Below, piece by piece: positions 56,634-64,000 of a stretch of DNA of 64,000 bases (positions within the stretch are counted from its first letter, which is position 1; each line of letters opens with the position of its first letter). Under the pieces are notes generated by a model. That model was given only the letters and a program-made list of their open reading frames with translations, made no database searches and was not told the origin of the DNA. The stretch lies in assembly GCF_025446935.1 (NCBI RefSeq), contig NZ_JAOEGN010000011.1:1-64000 (forward strand), in the 5' to 3' direction. The stretch comes from Paracholeplasma vituli. Its GTDB lineage: Bacteria > Bacillota_I > Bacilli_A > Acholeplasmatales > UBA5453. The position numbers and the translations under genes are program-made.

Positions 56634-56709
56634 CTGATTCAATAAATTCTTATGTACTAATACACATTTTTTTGAAAGTAAGAATTTATTTAGTAAAATG
56701 TCTTAACTT

Positions 56710-57987
56710 TCACATTTTCTCTAGTCTAACAATCGTTTCTGTTTCAATCGTATGATAGAACATTTTAACTGGTGTCACTGAGGTTACACGATAATGTGCT
56801 TTAAGCATGTTGATGTCTCTTACTAATGATTTTAAATCACAGGAAACATAGATAATCTCTGGAACTAGATGTGTTAATAACAATTGTTTAGTGTGATCAT
56901 CTAACCCACTTCTTGGCGGGTCAAAGACGATGGTGTCCGCTAAAGGTAAGTAGCGTTCAATCGCTAACGAAACATCCGATTCAATCAATTGAACATTTCG
57001 AATGCGGTTTTCCTCTAACGCAATCTCAGCGGATAAAATGGCCTCGTGGTTTGATTCTATTGCGTAAACTCGATCGACCCGATCAGATATAAACTGTCCA
57101 ATTGAAGCCATCCCTGCATAAGCATCAATGACCACTTTCCCTTTTATGAGAGATTTTACTTTTTCATACATGCGTAACGCAATCGGTGTATTGATTTGGA
57201 AAAACGCCTGTGGTTTTAATGAGAACTTTAAGTTACCTAAGTTCACTTCAAGGGTTTCATCTCCAAAAAGTAATATGGAGGTTTTACCCATATTTTCATA
57301 ATCATTATCTAAGATATTCTGATAAATAGATGAGATGATTGGTAAGCTTAAATGACTTAAGAAGATGTCTTTTTCAGACCATTCAGGTTTTGTTGTCCCA
57401 AAAATAAGCATCACTTTTTGTTGGAAAGAGCGTAGTGTAATGTGTTTTAGAGTATCGTCTTGTAGCTGAACCATTTTGAATATTTCATTCAGTTTTAGTA
57501 TCACTTTTTGAATCGGGTCGCTCGCGAGCACCATATGCTTAACTGGATATAAACGGTTCGACCCGGGTTCAAAGACACCCATTTTTAATGTGTCAAGCTT
57601 GGCTACGTGTAGAGTCACTTTGTTTCGGTAATGGCGGTCACGATTATCACACAAGATTGGGTCAATAGAAACATCCATTTTCGCAATCTTTCTGAAGGTT
57701 TCTTCGGTGATTTTTTGTTGCCAATCCAACTGGGATTGAACATTTAAATGTAATAAGGGAGCGTAATGTAAGTCGTCTGGGTTGTCTACATTAACGCGTA
57801 ACATGCTCGTGGTTTTCAGATTAATCAGTTCGCCAATAAAATAGGTTTTCTTATCTTTGGTAATACGAACCAATCCGGTTTCCCCTTTTAACATGCCCTT
57901 TACAAAAACAACTTTTTCTTGATAACGACAGACACCTTGACCTTGATAATCGAGGTCTAGCGCTGTTAACATAACGGGTTCTTTCAT
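56710..57987 (-). CDS. RNA m5U methyltransferase, RlmD/TrmA-like
   Basis: This 425-residue SAM-dependent uridine-C5 methyltransferase acts on 23S rRNA or tRNA. A TRAM RNA-binding domain (residues 1-60, with ALDLDYQGQGVCRYQEKVVFVKGML) is followed by the catalytic domain. VVIDAYAGMASIGQFIS binds SAM, IVFDPPRSGLDD is motif IV and EIIYVSCDLKSLVRD contains the nucleophile Cys. The four-cysteine iron-sulfur motif normally found after TRAM (CGGCxxQH) is not present; the same position reads LLHLNVQSQLDW. Target nucleotide is uncertain. It overlaps the serine dehydratase gene by 4 bases. Confidence 0.88.
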   Translation of the reverse strand: MKEPVMLTALDLDYQGQGVCRYQEKVVFVKGMLKGETGLVRITKDKKTYFIGELINLKTTSMLRVNVDNPDDLHYAPLLHLNVQSQLDWQQKITEETFRKIAKMDVSIDPILCDNRDRHYRNKVTLHVAKLDTLKMGVFEPGSNRLYPVKHMVLASDPIQKVILKLNEIFKMVQLQDDTLKHITLRSFQQKVMLIFGTTKPEWSEKDIFLSHLSLPIISSIYQNILDNDYENMGKTSILLFGDETLEVNLGNLKFSLKPQAFFQINTPIALRMYEKVKSLIKGKVVIDAYAGMASIGQFISDRVDRVYAIESNHEAILSAEIALEENRIRNVQLIESDVSLAIERYLPLADTIVFDPPRSGLDDHTKQLLLTHLVPEIIYVSCDLKSLVRDINMLKAHYRVTSVTPVKMFYHTIETETIVRLEKM

Positions 57988-59180
57988 TTCTTTTGCTTAT
58001 AGAAATAGGCCATCCCAGCTTCGGCCGTTTCTTTGTATTTTGGATGCATATCTAATCCTGTCTGATACATCGTATGAACTATCATATCAAAGGATATCTT
58101 ACGTGTATCTGTTAAAAATTCAGAGAGTCCTGAAGCGTTGATTGCACGAATCCCAGCGACGGCGTTTCGTTCGATACATGGGATTTGGACATACCCGTCA
58201 ATCGGGTCACAGGTAAGGCCTAAATGGTGTTCCATCGCGATTTCAGCGGCGTATTCGATTTGTTCGATTTCTAAATCAGATAAATACGCATGAGCCGCTG
58301 CTGCCATCGAACAGGCAGACCCAACCTCAGCCTGACAGCCTCCAACCGCGCCACTGATGGTCGCGTTTGTTTTAATGATATTGCCAATTATACCTGCAAC
58401 TGCCAAGGATTCGATGATTTTTTGATCGGACATTTGGTGATGGTGCTTCATATAGTATAAGACCGCTGGTAATACTCCAGACGCACCACAGGTCGGTGCG
58501 GTAACGATGATACCCCCAGCCCCATTTTCTTCTGAGGCTGCGAAGGCGTAAGCCGAGACCAATCGGTTTTGTCTTTGGGCGTCAGTTTCAGTCGTTTTAG
58601 CACGGTCCATCAAGGTTTTCGCTTTTCTTTGAACCTTTAAATCCCCTGGTAAAACCCCTTCGGTTTTCAATCCGGTTTCAACTGTCTTTTGAAGTTGAGT
58701 CCATATTTCATTTAAGAACGTATCAATAGTAGGCCCTTCAAATCGTTTAACGTAAGTATATAGATCAAGCTCTTCCTTTTTACAGTAAGCCTTAATCTCA
58801 TCAAAGGATTGGTGTGGATAAATCATCTCGATGTGGTTTTCTTCGTTATCATAAAGGATATCACCACCGCCAATCGAACGAACCGATACCGTATCGATGA
58901 GTGTCTCATTATGATAAACTTCAAACACAAAAAAGTTTGGATGTTGTTTGATATCGATGTTGAACTTAAATTCAACAGGAATGGGTGATAAGGTTTGTTC
59001 AATGATGGCGTCTGTTAAATGGCCTTTACCGGTTAAAGCGAGGGAATTATATAGGGTCACCACATAGCGGGTAGCATTTTTATGTTTTTCTTTAACATAG
59101 GAAGCTGCGAAACCAGGTCCCATCGTATGAGATGACGATGGGCCATGTCCAATCTTATATAGTTTACGTAAGGACTGCAT
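57984..59180 (-). CDS. L-serine dehydratase, iron-sulfur type, single chain
   Basis: This 398-residue enzyme converts L-serine to pyruvate and ammonia. The substrate-binding GHGPSSSHTMGP (residues 11-22) opens the beta domain. The alpha domain contains the likely cluster cysteines in APTCGASGVLPAVLYY, GGCQAEVGSACSMAAAAHAYL and LTCDPIDGYVQIPCIERNAVAG. The beta-then-alpha fusion makes it a single-chain SdaA-type protein. The 4Fe-4S cluster is oxygen-sensitive, which suits an anaerobic amino-acid fermenter. Cotranscribed with the methyltransferase and probably with the M32 peptidase gene, 8 bases upstream. Confidence 0.94.
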   Translation of the reverse strand: MQSLRKLYKIGHGPSSSHTMGPGFAASYVKEKHKNATRYVVTLYNSLALTGKGHLTDAIIEQTLSPIPVEFKFNIDIKQHPNFFVFEVYHNETLIDTVSVRSIGGGDILYDNEENHIEMIYPHQSFDEIKAYCKKEELDLYTYVKRFEGPTIDTFLNEIWTQLQKTVETGLKTEGVLPGDLKVQRKAKTLMDRAKTTETDAQRQNRLVSAYAFAASEENGAGGIIVTAPTCGASGVLPAVLYYMKHHHQMSDQKIIESLAVAGIIGNIIKTNATISGAVGGCQAEVGSACSMAAAAHAYLSDLEIEQIEYAAEIAMEHHLGLTCDPIDGYVQIPCIERNAVAGIRAINASGLSEFLTDTRKISFDMIVHTMYQTGLDMHPKYKETAEAGMAYFYKQKK

Positions 59181-59188
59181 ACACCCTC

Positions 59189-60691
59189 CTAGGCTTCAAT
59201 GCCTAATAACTTCGAATACTTCTCTTTGAGATAATTCACATAATAATTAGGATTAAATGATTCTTGAGTCGCTTTTAAAATGAGGTCTTTAGGTTCTATC
59301 GATTTACCATATTGATGGATATGATCCTTTAACCAAAGATTGATTTTCTCAATTTCATTGTTTCTAACAGTACTTTCAATGTCTAAATCTTGATTCATTC
59401 TATGGTAGATTTGTGCAGAAATCGCTGAGCCTAATGCGTAAGTTGGGAAGTAACCAAAGGATCCAAATGCCCAGTGGATATCTTGTAACACGCCTTCGGC
59501 ATCGGTTTTTGGATTCAGACCTAAATATTGTCTATAAAGACGGTTCCAAACCTTCGGAAGATCCTTCGCTTTTAATTTACCATTGAATAGCATCTTCTCA
59601 ATTTCATAGCGTACCATCACGTGTAAACTATAAGTCAGTTCATCAGCTTCAACACGGATGAAATCGCGTTTAACTTGGTTGATGTATTTCATGAACTCTG
59701 CTTGGGTCACATTCTTGAGTTCTTTTTCAAAAACAGTTTGAAGTTTTTCATAATGGGTATCCCAAAACGCTTCACTACGGCCAATCATATTTTCGTAGAA
59801 ACGGGATTGAGATTCATGAATGCCCATTGATACTCCACCTTTTAACTCAGTGTAATCGTATTCTGGTTTCACTTGCTGTTCATAAATGGCGTGACCCATT
59901 TCATGGATGGTTGAGAAAATCGCACTTCTGACGTCATTTTCATGATAAGCGGTTGTAATACGTGTATCGACACTCGCGACGCCTGAGGTAAATGGGTGTG
60001 CACTTTGTTTTAATACACCCTTTTTCAAATCGTATTTAAAGACATCTAATAAATAAGTGTTAAATTCAATTTGTTTCGCTTTAGAGAAATGACCTTTTAT
60101 CAGTTTTTTGGATAACTTTTGAGGCACTTTAGAGGCTTTTAAAGCGAATGGAACCAAATCGGTTTTAAGGGTATTAAAGAAGTGATCATAATCTTCTACA
60201 GTCATCCCTGGTTCATACATATCGAGTAAAACATCATAGCCTTTAACAGTGTTTGTTTCTAAATATTTAACCAAACGTTTTTGATAGTCAATGACCTTCT
60301 CTAAGGTTGGTAAATAAGCAGCGAAGTCGTTATTCTTTTTCGCATTCGACCAGATGAAGCCTGCTTGCGAGAGTAAGACTTGGAAATCAATGTATTCCTG
60401 TTTAGGAATTTTACGCAATTGATCGAGTTCTTTCTTCACCCGTTTGATTTCAACCTTTAAATCGTCTGTGAGGTCTTTATCATTTGAAGCTAAGTAATCA
60501 ATCGCTTGAATACGGTCTTCTGCCATTTCGACGTCGTATGCTAAACCGGATAAAACTTCAATTTGTTGACTTCTATATTCTAAAGCACCTTCTGGGGTTT
60601 CGGTTTCGACATCCCAAGACAATAGCCACATGGCGTATTGGTAAGCCAGTTTTTGTTTTCTGGCGTTTAAGTAAATTTCTAAATGGTTCAT
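59189..60691 (-). CDS. Carboxypeptidase M32 (thermostable carboxypeptidase 1 family)
   Basis: This 500-residue cytoplasmic zinc carboxypeptidase removes C-terminal residues from peptides. The metal site is HEMGHAIYEQQ (HExxH) with the third ligand Glu in GIHESQSRFYENMIG. The helical N-terminal region and DPRIT-type SVDTRITTAYHENDVRSA also match the M32 family. No signal peptide is present, so it would process imported oligopeptides. With serine dehydratase and leucine dehydrogenase in the window it supports peptide use as a carbon and energy source. Confidence 0.93.
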   Translation of the reverse strand: MNHLEIYLNARKQKLAYQYAMWLLSWDVETETPEGALEYRSQQIEVLSGLAYDVEMAEDRIQAIDYLASNDKDLTDDLKVEIKRVKKELDQLRKIPKQEYIDFQVLLSQAGFIWSNAKKNNDFAAYLPTLEKVIDYQKRLVKYLETNTVKGYDVLLDMYEPGMTVEDYDHFFNTLKTDLVPFALKASKVPQKLSKKLIKGHFSKAKQIEFNTYLLDVFKYDLKKGVLKQSAHPFTSGVASVDTRITTAYHENDVRSAIFSTIHEMGHAIYEQQVKPEYDYTELKGGVSMGIHESQSRFYENMIGRSEAFWDTHYEKLQTVFEKELKNVTQAEFMKYINQVKRDFIRVEADELTYSLHVMVRYEIEKMLFNGKLKAKDLPKVWNRLYRQYLGLNPKTDAEGVLQDIHWAFGSFGYFPTYALGSAISAQIYHRMNQDLDIESTVRNNEIEKINLWLKDHIHQYGKSIEPKDLILKATQESFNPNYYVNYLKEKYSKLLGIEA

Positions 60692-60700
60692 AGGGTCTCC

Positions 60701-61660
60701 TTATAATAAAATGATGGTTGCTAAAGTGAAATAAATCGTTAGTGCGATGACGTCATTTATGGTCGTCATGAATGGTCCCGAGGCGACACTTGGGTCGATT
60801 TTAAGTTTTCTTAATAGGATTGGTACCAACGCCCCAGTGAATGCGCCAATGAGTAAGGCTGCAAATAGTGAAATCGCGATGGTGAGACTGAGTTTAATGT
60901 CGGCACTATCGTTTTTAAAAACCCATAAGAATAGATAGCTGAAGATAAACCCAACAACAGCTAAGAATAAGCTATTCATGAGGCCAATTAAAAGTTCTTT
61001 CATGACAAACGATTTCATATTGGCATCGGGGTCCTCGTTGATGACGAGAATCGCTTTCGCTAAGGATTGTGTGGAAATATTCCCAGCTGAATCCAGAATC
61101 ATCGGTTGAAATAATATTAATACGATAATCGCTTCTAAAGTCGCTTCAAAAAACGACAATACCGAGGCGGTAATCAATGAAAACCCGAGGAGTAATAAGA
61201 GCCATGGTAATCGTTTTTTACTTCGCATCCAGGGTTTAGAATGGACATCATACTCATTTAAGAATGCCATTTTATGGAAGTCTTCTAAGGTTTCATCCGC
61301 AAGTAAATCTAAAGCCATTTCCGCTGTAATTACACCAAGCAGAGCTTTCTTCTTAGACAAAATCGGGATCATATGTCGGTCGTAGTTTTGAACCGTATCA
61401 ATCGCTTTTGAAATTGGATCATCTTCATAAACAAAGTGATAATTTTTTAACATCAATTGATCAATTCTCAGTGGACTTCTCGCAATAATTAGAGCTTTCA
61501 AATCCACAACACCCACCAATTGACCTTGATCAATGACGTACAGAATATCAATGAGTGAGTCCTCATCAGATTGTTTAACCACCACTTTCATGGCGTCTTT
61601 AACATCCATCTCAGGCGTTAACGTGAGAAAGTGTGTATTTATTACATCTTTTAGTCTCAT
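60701..61660 (-). CDS. MgtE-like transporter lacking the N-terminal domain
   Basis: The start at 61660 forms an ATGA overlap with the upstream mgtE; GGGTGAT is the ribosome site. The 319-residue protein begins directly with a paired CBS domain (residues 1-125). A membrane domain of about five helices follows (160-318), containing ILFQPMILDSAGNISTQSLAKAI and SVASGPFMTTINDVIAL. The MgtE N-domain, which senses Mg and closes the channel, is missing. Paired with the full-length paralogue, it may form a heterodimer or be a less tightly gated channel. That is inference. Confidence 0.88.
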   Translation of the reverse strand: MRLKDVINTHFLTLTPEMDVKDAMKVVVKQSDEDSLIDILYVIDQGQLVGVVDLKALIIARSPLRIDQLMLKNYHFVYEDDPISKAIDTVQNYDRHMIPILSKKKALLGVITAEMALDLLADETLEDFHKMAFLNEYDVHSKPWMRSKKRLPWLLLLLGFSLITASVLSFFEATLEAIIVLILFQPMILDSAGNISTQSLAKAILVINEDPDANMKSFVMKELLIGLMNSLFLAVVGFIFSYLFLWVFKNDSADIKLSLTIAISLFAALLIGAFTGALVPILLRKLKIDPSVASGPFMTTINDVIALTIYFTLATIILL

Positions 61661-62985
61661 AATATCACCCCAATCATCCATGTGGCGATACCGTAATAGG
61701 TCAGTATGGTTGTAATATCAATCACAGTGGTGAGTAAAGGCCCTGAAGCACTGGCTGGGTCTAACCCCACTTTATGGATGACTACCGGAATGATGGCTGA
61801 GAAAAATGTACCAATGATTAAAGATAACAATACACTGATTCCGACAATACTACCGAATAGGTATGGATTTTCAGACAAACTTGGGTTGAAAACGATGAAT
61901 AAAAGCGTTACGACAAATGAGATTAAAGATAGTAACAACCCGGATAAGGCTGCAGAGGAAACTTCATAGAAAATATTTCGTTTGATGACTTTATCTGGTT
62001 CCTCATCTGCAATCATAATTAAGCTAAAGGTTAATGTTTGAGTCCCTGCGTTCCCAATCATCGATAGAATGAGGGGTTGTAAAATGATGATGATTGTATA
62101 ATCTTTTAAAACGCCTTCAAACTGTAATGCGAGATTTGCAATCGGTAACGCAAGTAATAATAAAACAACCAACCAGGGTAATCTTTTAAGTGCACTGGTA
62201 AACGTTGAATCTGAAACATCTTCACTTAAAGTAGTCATTTTTTGGAAGTCTTCGATCATTTCATCTTCATAAGTATCGATGGCATCATCTACAGTTACTA
62301 TCCCTTTAAGCATATGTTGATCATCTAATACAGGTAAGATATTAATCGCTTCTTCTTGCATAAGGGTAGCTGTTTGTTCTTTATCATCGGTATCGAGTGC
62401 GAATAAAGATGGTTCATAAAGTGTTTCAATCGCACACGGTGATTTCGCTTTAATGAGCTTTTTTAGCGGAACAACGCCTAAGAAGGTGTTGTGTTTATCA
62501 ATGACAAAAAGTTTAGAGATGGTTTCCACATTTGGCGCTTCACTAATAAGTTTTTTCATTGCATCTTTCACATCCAAATCGGCTGTGAGCGTGATGAAAT
62601 CGGTATTCATGATGGAACCAGTCTCATCGTCTGTATAGGATTTTAAGGATAGAATATCTTCTTTTAATTCTTCCGAAAATTGTTCGATTAATTCTGTAGA
62701 GGTCTCTTCTTCAAGCTCATTAAGAATGTCCATCGCATCATCGGGATCCATTTCACTGAAGATATCGGCGGTATCTTGAGCATCCAATGTTTCTACAATT
62801 TCCGCTGCATCATCGACATCCAAATACGAAAGCAAATCCGCTTTTTGAGTGTCATCAAGTCGTTCGAATAATTCGACTTGTTCGTCTTCTGTAAGCGACT
62901 CATAAAGTTCTTTCAGGTCGTAGGCATGTAGAGATTCTAAATAGTTTTTTTGTTCTTCATATGTTAAGTTTCTGTAATCGATCAT
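61657..62985 (-). CDS. mgtE: Magnesium transporter MgtE
   Basis: The start at 62985 leaves 8 bases after AGGAGG. The 442-residue protein has the full MgtE layout. An acidic N-domain of helical repeats (residues 1-120, ESLTEDEQVELFERLDDTQKADLLSYLD...) comes first, then a CBS pair (about 130-255) and a five-helix membrane domain (275-442). The membrane domain contains IILQPLILSMIGNAGTQTLTFS and GLDPASASGPLLTTVID; Asp432-type pore residue context (DPASASGP) is present. It takes up magnesium passively, gated by cytoplasmic Mg. It is the first gene of a two-gene operon with a truncated paralogue. Confidence 0.94.
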   Translation of the reverse strand: MIDYRNLTYEEQKNYLESLHAYDLKELYESLTEDEQVELFERLDDTQKADLLSYLDVDDAAEIVETLDAQDTADIFSEMDPDDAMDILNELEEETSTELIEQFSEELKEDILSLKSYTDDETGSIMNTDFITLTADLDVKDAMKKLISEAPNVETISKLFVIDKHNTFLGVVPLKKLIKAKSPCAIETLYEPSLFALDTDDKEQTATLMQEEAINILPVLDDQHMLKGIVTVDDAIDTYEDEMIEDFQKMTTLSEDVSDSTFTSALKRLPWLVVLLLLALPIANLALQFEGVLKDYTIIIILQPLILSMIGNAGTQTLTFSLIMIADEEPDKVIKRNIFYEVSSAALSGLLLSLISFVVTLLFIVFNPSLSENPYLFGSIVGISVLLSLIIGTFFSAIIPVVIHKVGLDPASASGPLLTTVIDITTILTYYGIATWMIGVIL

Positions 62986-63075
62986 TGACATGCCCTCCTT
63001 CTATAGTATAACCCAAAAATGACCCAATTGGTTACAGAAAGGTTTCATCAATTGTGGTTTTTTAATGTTGAAAAC

Positions 63076-63102
63076 AAAAAGAAAAACCACCGAAGTGGTT
63101 TT
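63076..63102 (-). terminator. Terminator of the ABC exporter gene
   Basis: AAAACCAC (63083-63090) and GTGGTTTT (63095-63102) form an 8-base-pair stem closed by CGAA (TTCG on the minus strand). TCTTTTTG follows on that strand. Confidence 0.83.
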
Positions 63103-63113
63103 AGTTATAAGGT

Positions 63114-64000
63114 TCAATTCGATTTCTTTTGGTATTGTAATTCATATAAGTGATAATACAAACCTTTTTGTTTTAATAAATCTTGGTATGTGCCAGATTC
63201 TTTGATTTCACCCTTTTGCATGACGATGATTTTATCCGCGTGTTGGATGGTTGAAAGTCTATGTGCAACCACAAGCATTGTCGATAACTTCATCATCTTT
63301 TCGAGTGAGGTTTGAATCAAGGCTTCGGTCTCAGAATCAATATTCGCGGTCGCTTCATCTAAAATCATAACGGTGGGTTCATAGACTAAGGCTCTCGCGA
63401 AACTGAGTAGTTGACGTTGACCGGTTGAGAAGTTGTTACCGCGTTCTCTAACGATATGGTCATATGTGCCATCAAGTTTATCAATAAATGTGTTAGCACC
63501 GACGTATTCACTCGCTTCAATGACTTTTTCTCTTGAAATAGTTTTGTCATTGAGTGTGATGTTACTACCGATGGTGCCTGTAAATAAGAAGACATCCTGT
63601 GGCATTTGACCGATGTATTTTCGGAGACTACTACGTTTAATTCTTCTGATTGGGATGCCATCAATGAGGATTTCACCTTTTTGAATATCATAGTTTCTAA
63701 CTATCAAACTCATAATGGTGGTTTTACCTGAACCGGTCGCACCGACAAAAGCTACGGTATCGTTCGGATTCACTTTAAATGACACATCTTTTAAGACCCA
63801 TTCATCTTCTACGTATTGGAACCAAACGTTCTTAAATTCTATTTCACCTTTAAAGTTTTCTAGTTCGATTGCGTCATTTTCATCTTCTATTTCTGGTTTA
63901 GTATCCAAAACGTCAAAGATTTTTTCAGAAGATGCCATCGCACTTTGTAAGACGTTGAACTGTTCAGCGAGTTGTTGAACCGGTTCAAAGAGTTGAGAAG
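63114..64000 (-). CDS. ABC exporter, ATP-binding/permease protein (C-terminal part)
   Basis: The 5' end lies beyond the window. The visible 295 residues begin in the last part of the membrane domain, at LFEPVQQLAEQFNVLQSAM, typical of the helix before the nucleotide-binding domain in type IV half-exporters. They continue through a complete ATPase: FVGATGSGKTTIMSLIVRNY, QMPQDVFLFTGTIGSNI, FSTGQRQLLSFARAL, VMILDEATANID, VVAHRLSTIQ. The signature is STGQR instead of SGGQR. The H-loop and D-loop are standard. It is a drug or lipid exporter of the MsbA/LmrA type; a partner half-transporter may lie outside the window. Confidence 0.9.
   Translation of the reverse strand, partial: SQLFEPVQQLAEQFNVLQSAMASSEKIFDVLDTKPEIEDENDAIELENFKGEIEFKNVWFQYVEDEWVLKDVSFKVNPNDTVAFVGATGSGKTTIMSLIVRNYDIQKGEILIDGIPIRRIKRSSLRKYIGQMPQDVFLFTGTIGSNITLNDKTISREKVIEASEYVGANTFIDKLDGTYDHIVRERGNNFSTGQRQLLSFARALVYEPTVMILDEATANIDSETEALIQTSLEKMMKLSTMLVVAHRLSTIQHADKIIVMQKGEIKESGTYQDLLKQKGLYYHLYELQYQKKSN

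Noticed and set aside
62986-63113. A magnesium riboswitch (M-box) ahead of mgtE.
   Set aside because: The gap holds about 130 bases including the terminator of the neighbouring gene. That is too short, and no M-box helices are recognisable.

Overview
The window is AT-rich, densely packed bacterial DNA. Open frames read through with the standard bacterial code: TGG encodes Trp, and TGA is a stop, including in several ATGA start/stop overlaps. Gram-positive-type Shine-Dalgarno sites (AGGAGG) and sigma-A promoters precede most genes. The gene mix has no recognisable peptidoglycan genes apart from rsmH. It includes a Hsp20 gene under a CIRCE element, a YclNOPQ-like siderophore transporter, an LtaS-like enzyme, short paralogues and amino-acid catabolism. 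This fits an Acholeplasma-like member of the Mollicutes or a close Firmicutes relative. That placement is inference from gene content, not from a database search.

Layout. 1-1001: the 3' part of a frameshifted IS200/IS605-type tnpB. 1117-6344 (+): a membrane protein, an autoregulated PadR/HAAS pair, a cobalamin-binding-domain protein in one operon with an FtsX-type ABC exporter, and hsp20. 6378-13612 (-): a DEAD-box RNA helicase, an ABC-2 transporter, a Nudix hydrolase, and a leucine-dehydrogenase plus 2-oxoacid:ferredoxin oxidoreductase operon for oxidative amino-acid fermentation. 13758-17809 (-): a two-gene unit, a membrane-anchored NERD protein and a 1100-residue PLD/SF2 helicase/DUF3427/Nudix fusion, which is the best candidate for an uncharacterised defence or nucleic-acid-processing system. 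17902-20644 (-): a DsrE-like protein, a GH5 glycosidase and a second, intact tnpB element. 20865-25095 (-): a small winged-helix protein with a membrane protein, then two cyclic-di-GMP signalling proteins.

25247-31303 is mostly (+): a Nudix protein, a pseudouridine synthase, a UPF0316 protein, an aquaporin, and an arsR/permease/thioredoxin operon. A DUF1576 gene pair lies on (-) in between. 31341-38263 (-) is a compressed run recD2, MFS, mnmA, nadE, nadD. 38372-39571 (+) holds plsC and a Fur-family gene. 39636-46611 (-) holds DUF2804, a PLD enzyme, rsmH, an LtaS-like enzyme, rpmF/yceD, an unknown gene and secG. 46712-50412 (-) is the siderophore ABC operon. 50552-52119 (-) is cysK-cysE. 52236-54238 (+) holds an MBL-fold hydrolase and an O-antigen-ligase-like protein. 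54285-64000 (-) holds a MacB-like fused ABC exporter, an RlmD/TrmA-like methyltransferase, L-serine dehydratase, an M32 carboxypeptidase, two tandem MgtE paralogues and the end of an ABC exporter.

The metabolic genes fit a peptide and amino-acid fermenter. The M32 peptidase releases amino acids, serine dehydratase yields pyruvate, and leucine dehydrogenase plus the oxidoreductase yield acyl-CoA and reduced ferredoxin. A CRE-like site at the start of that last operon suggests catabolite control. I see no tRNA, rRNA, CRISPR array or phage, and no gene-free stretch longer than 300 bases.
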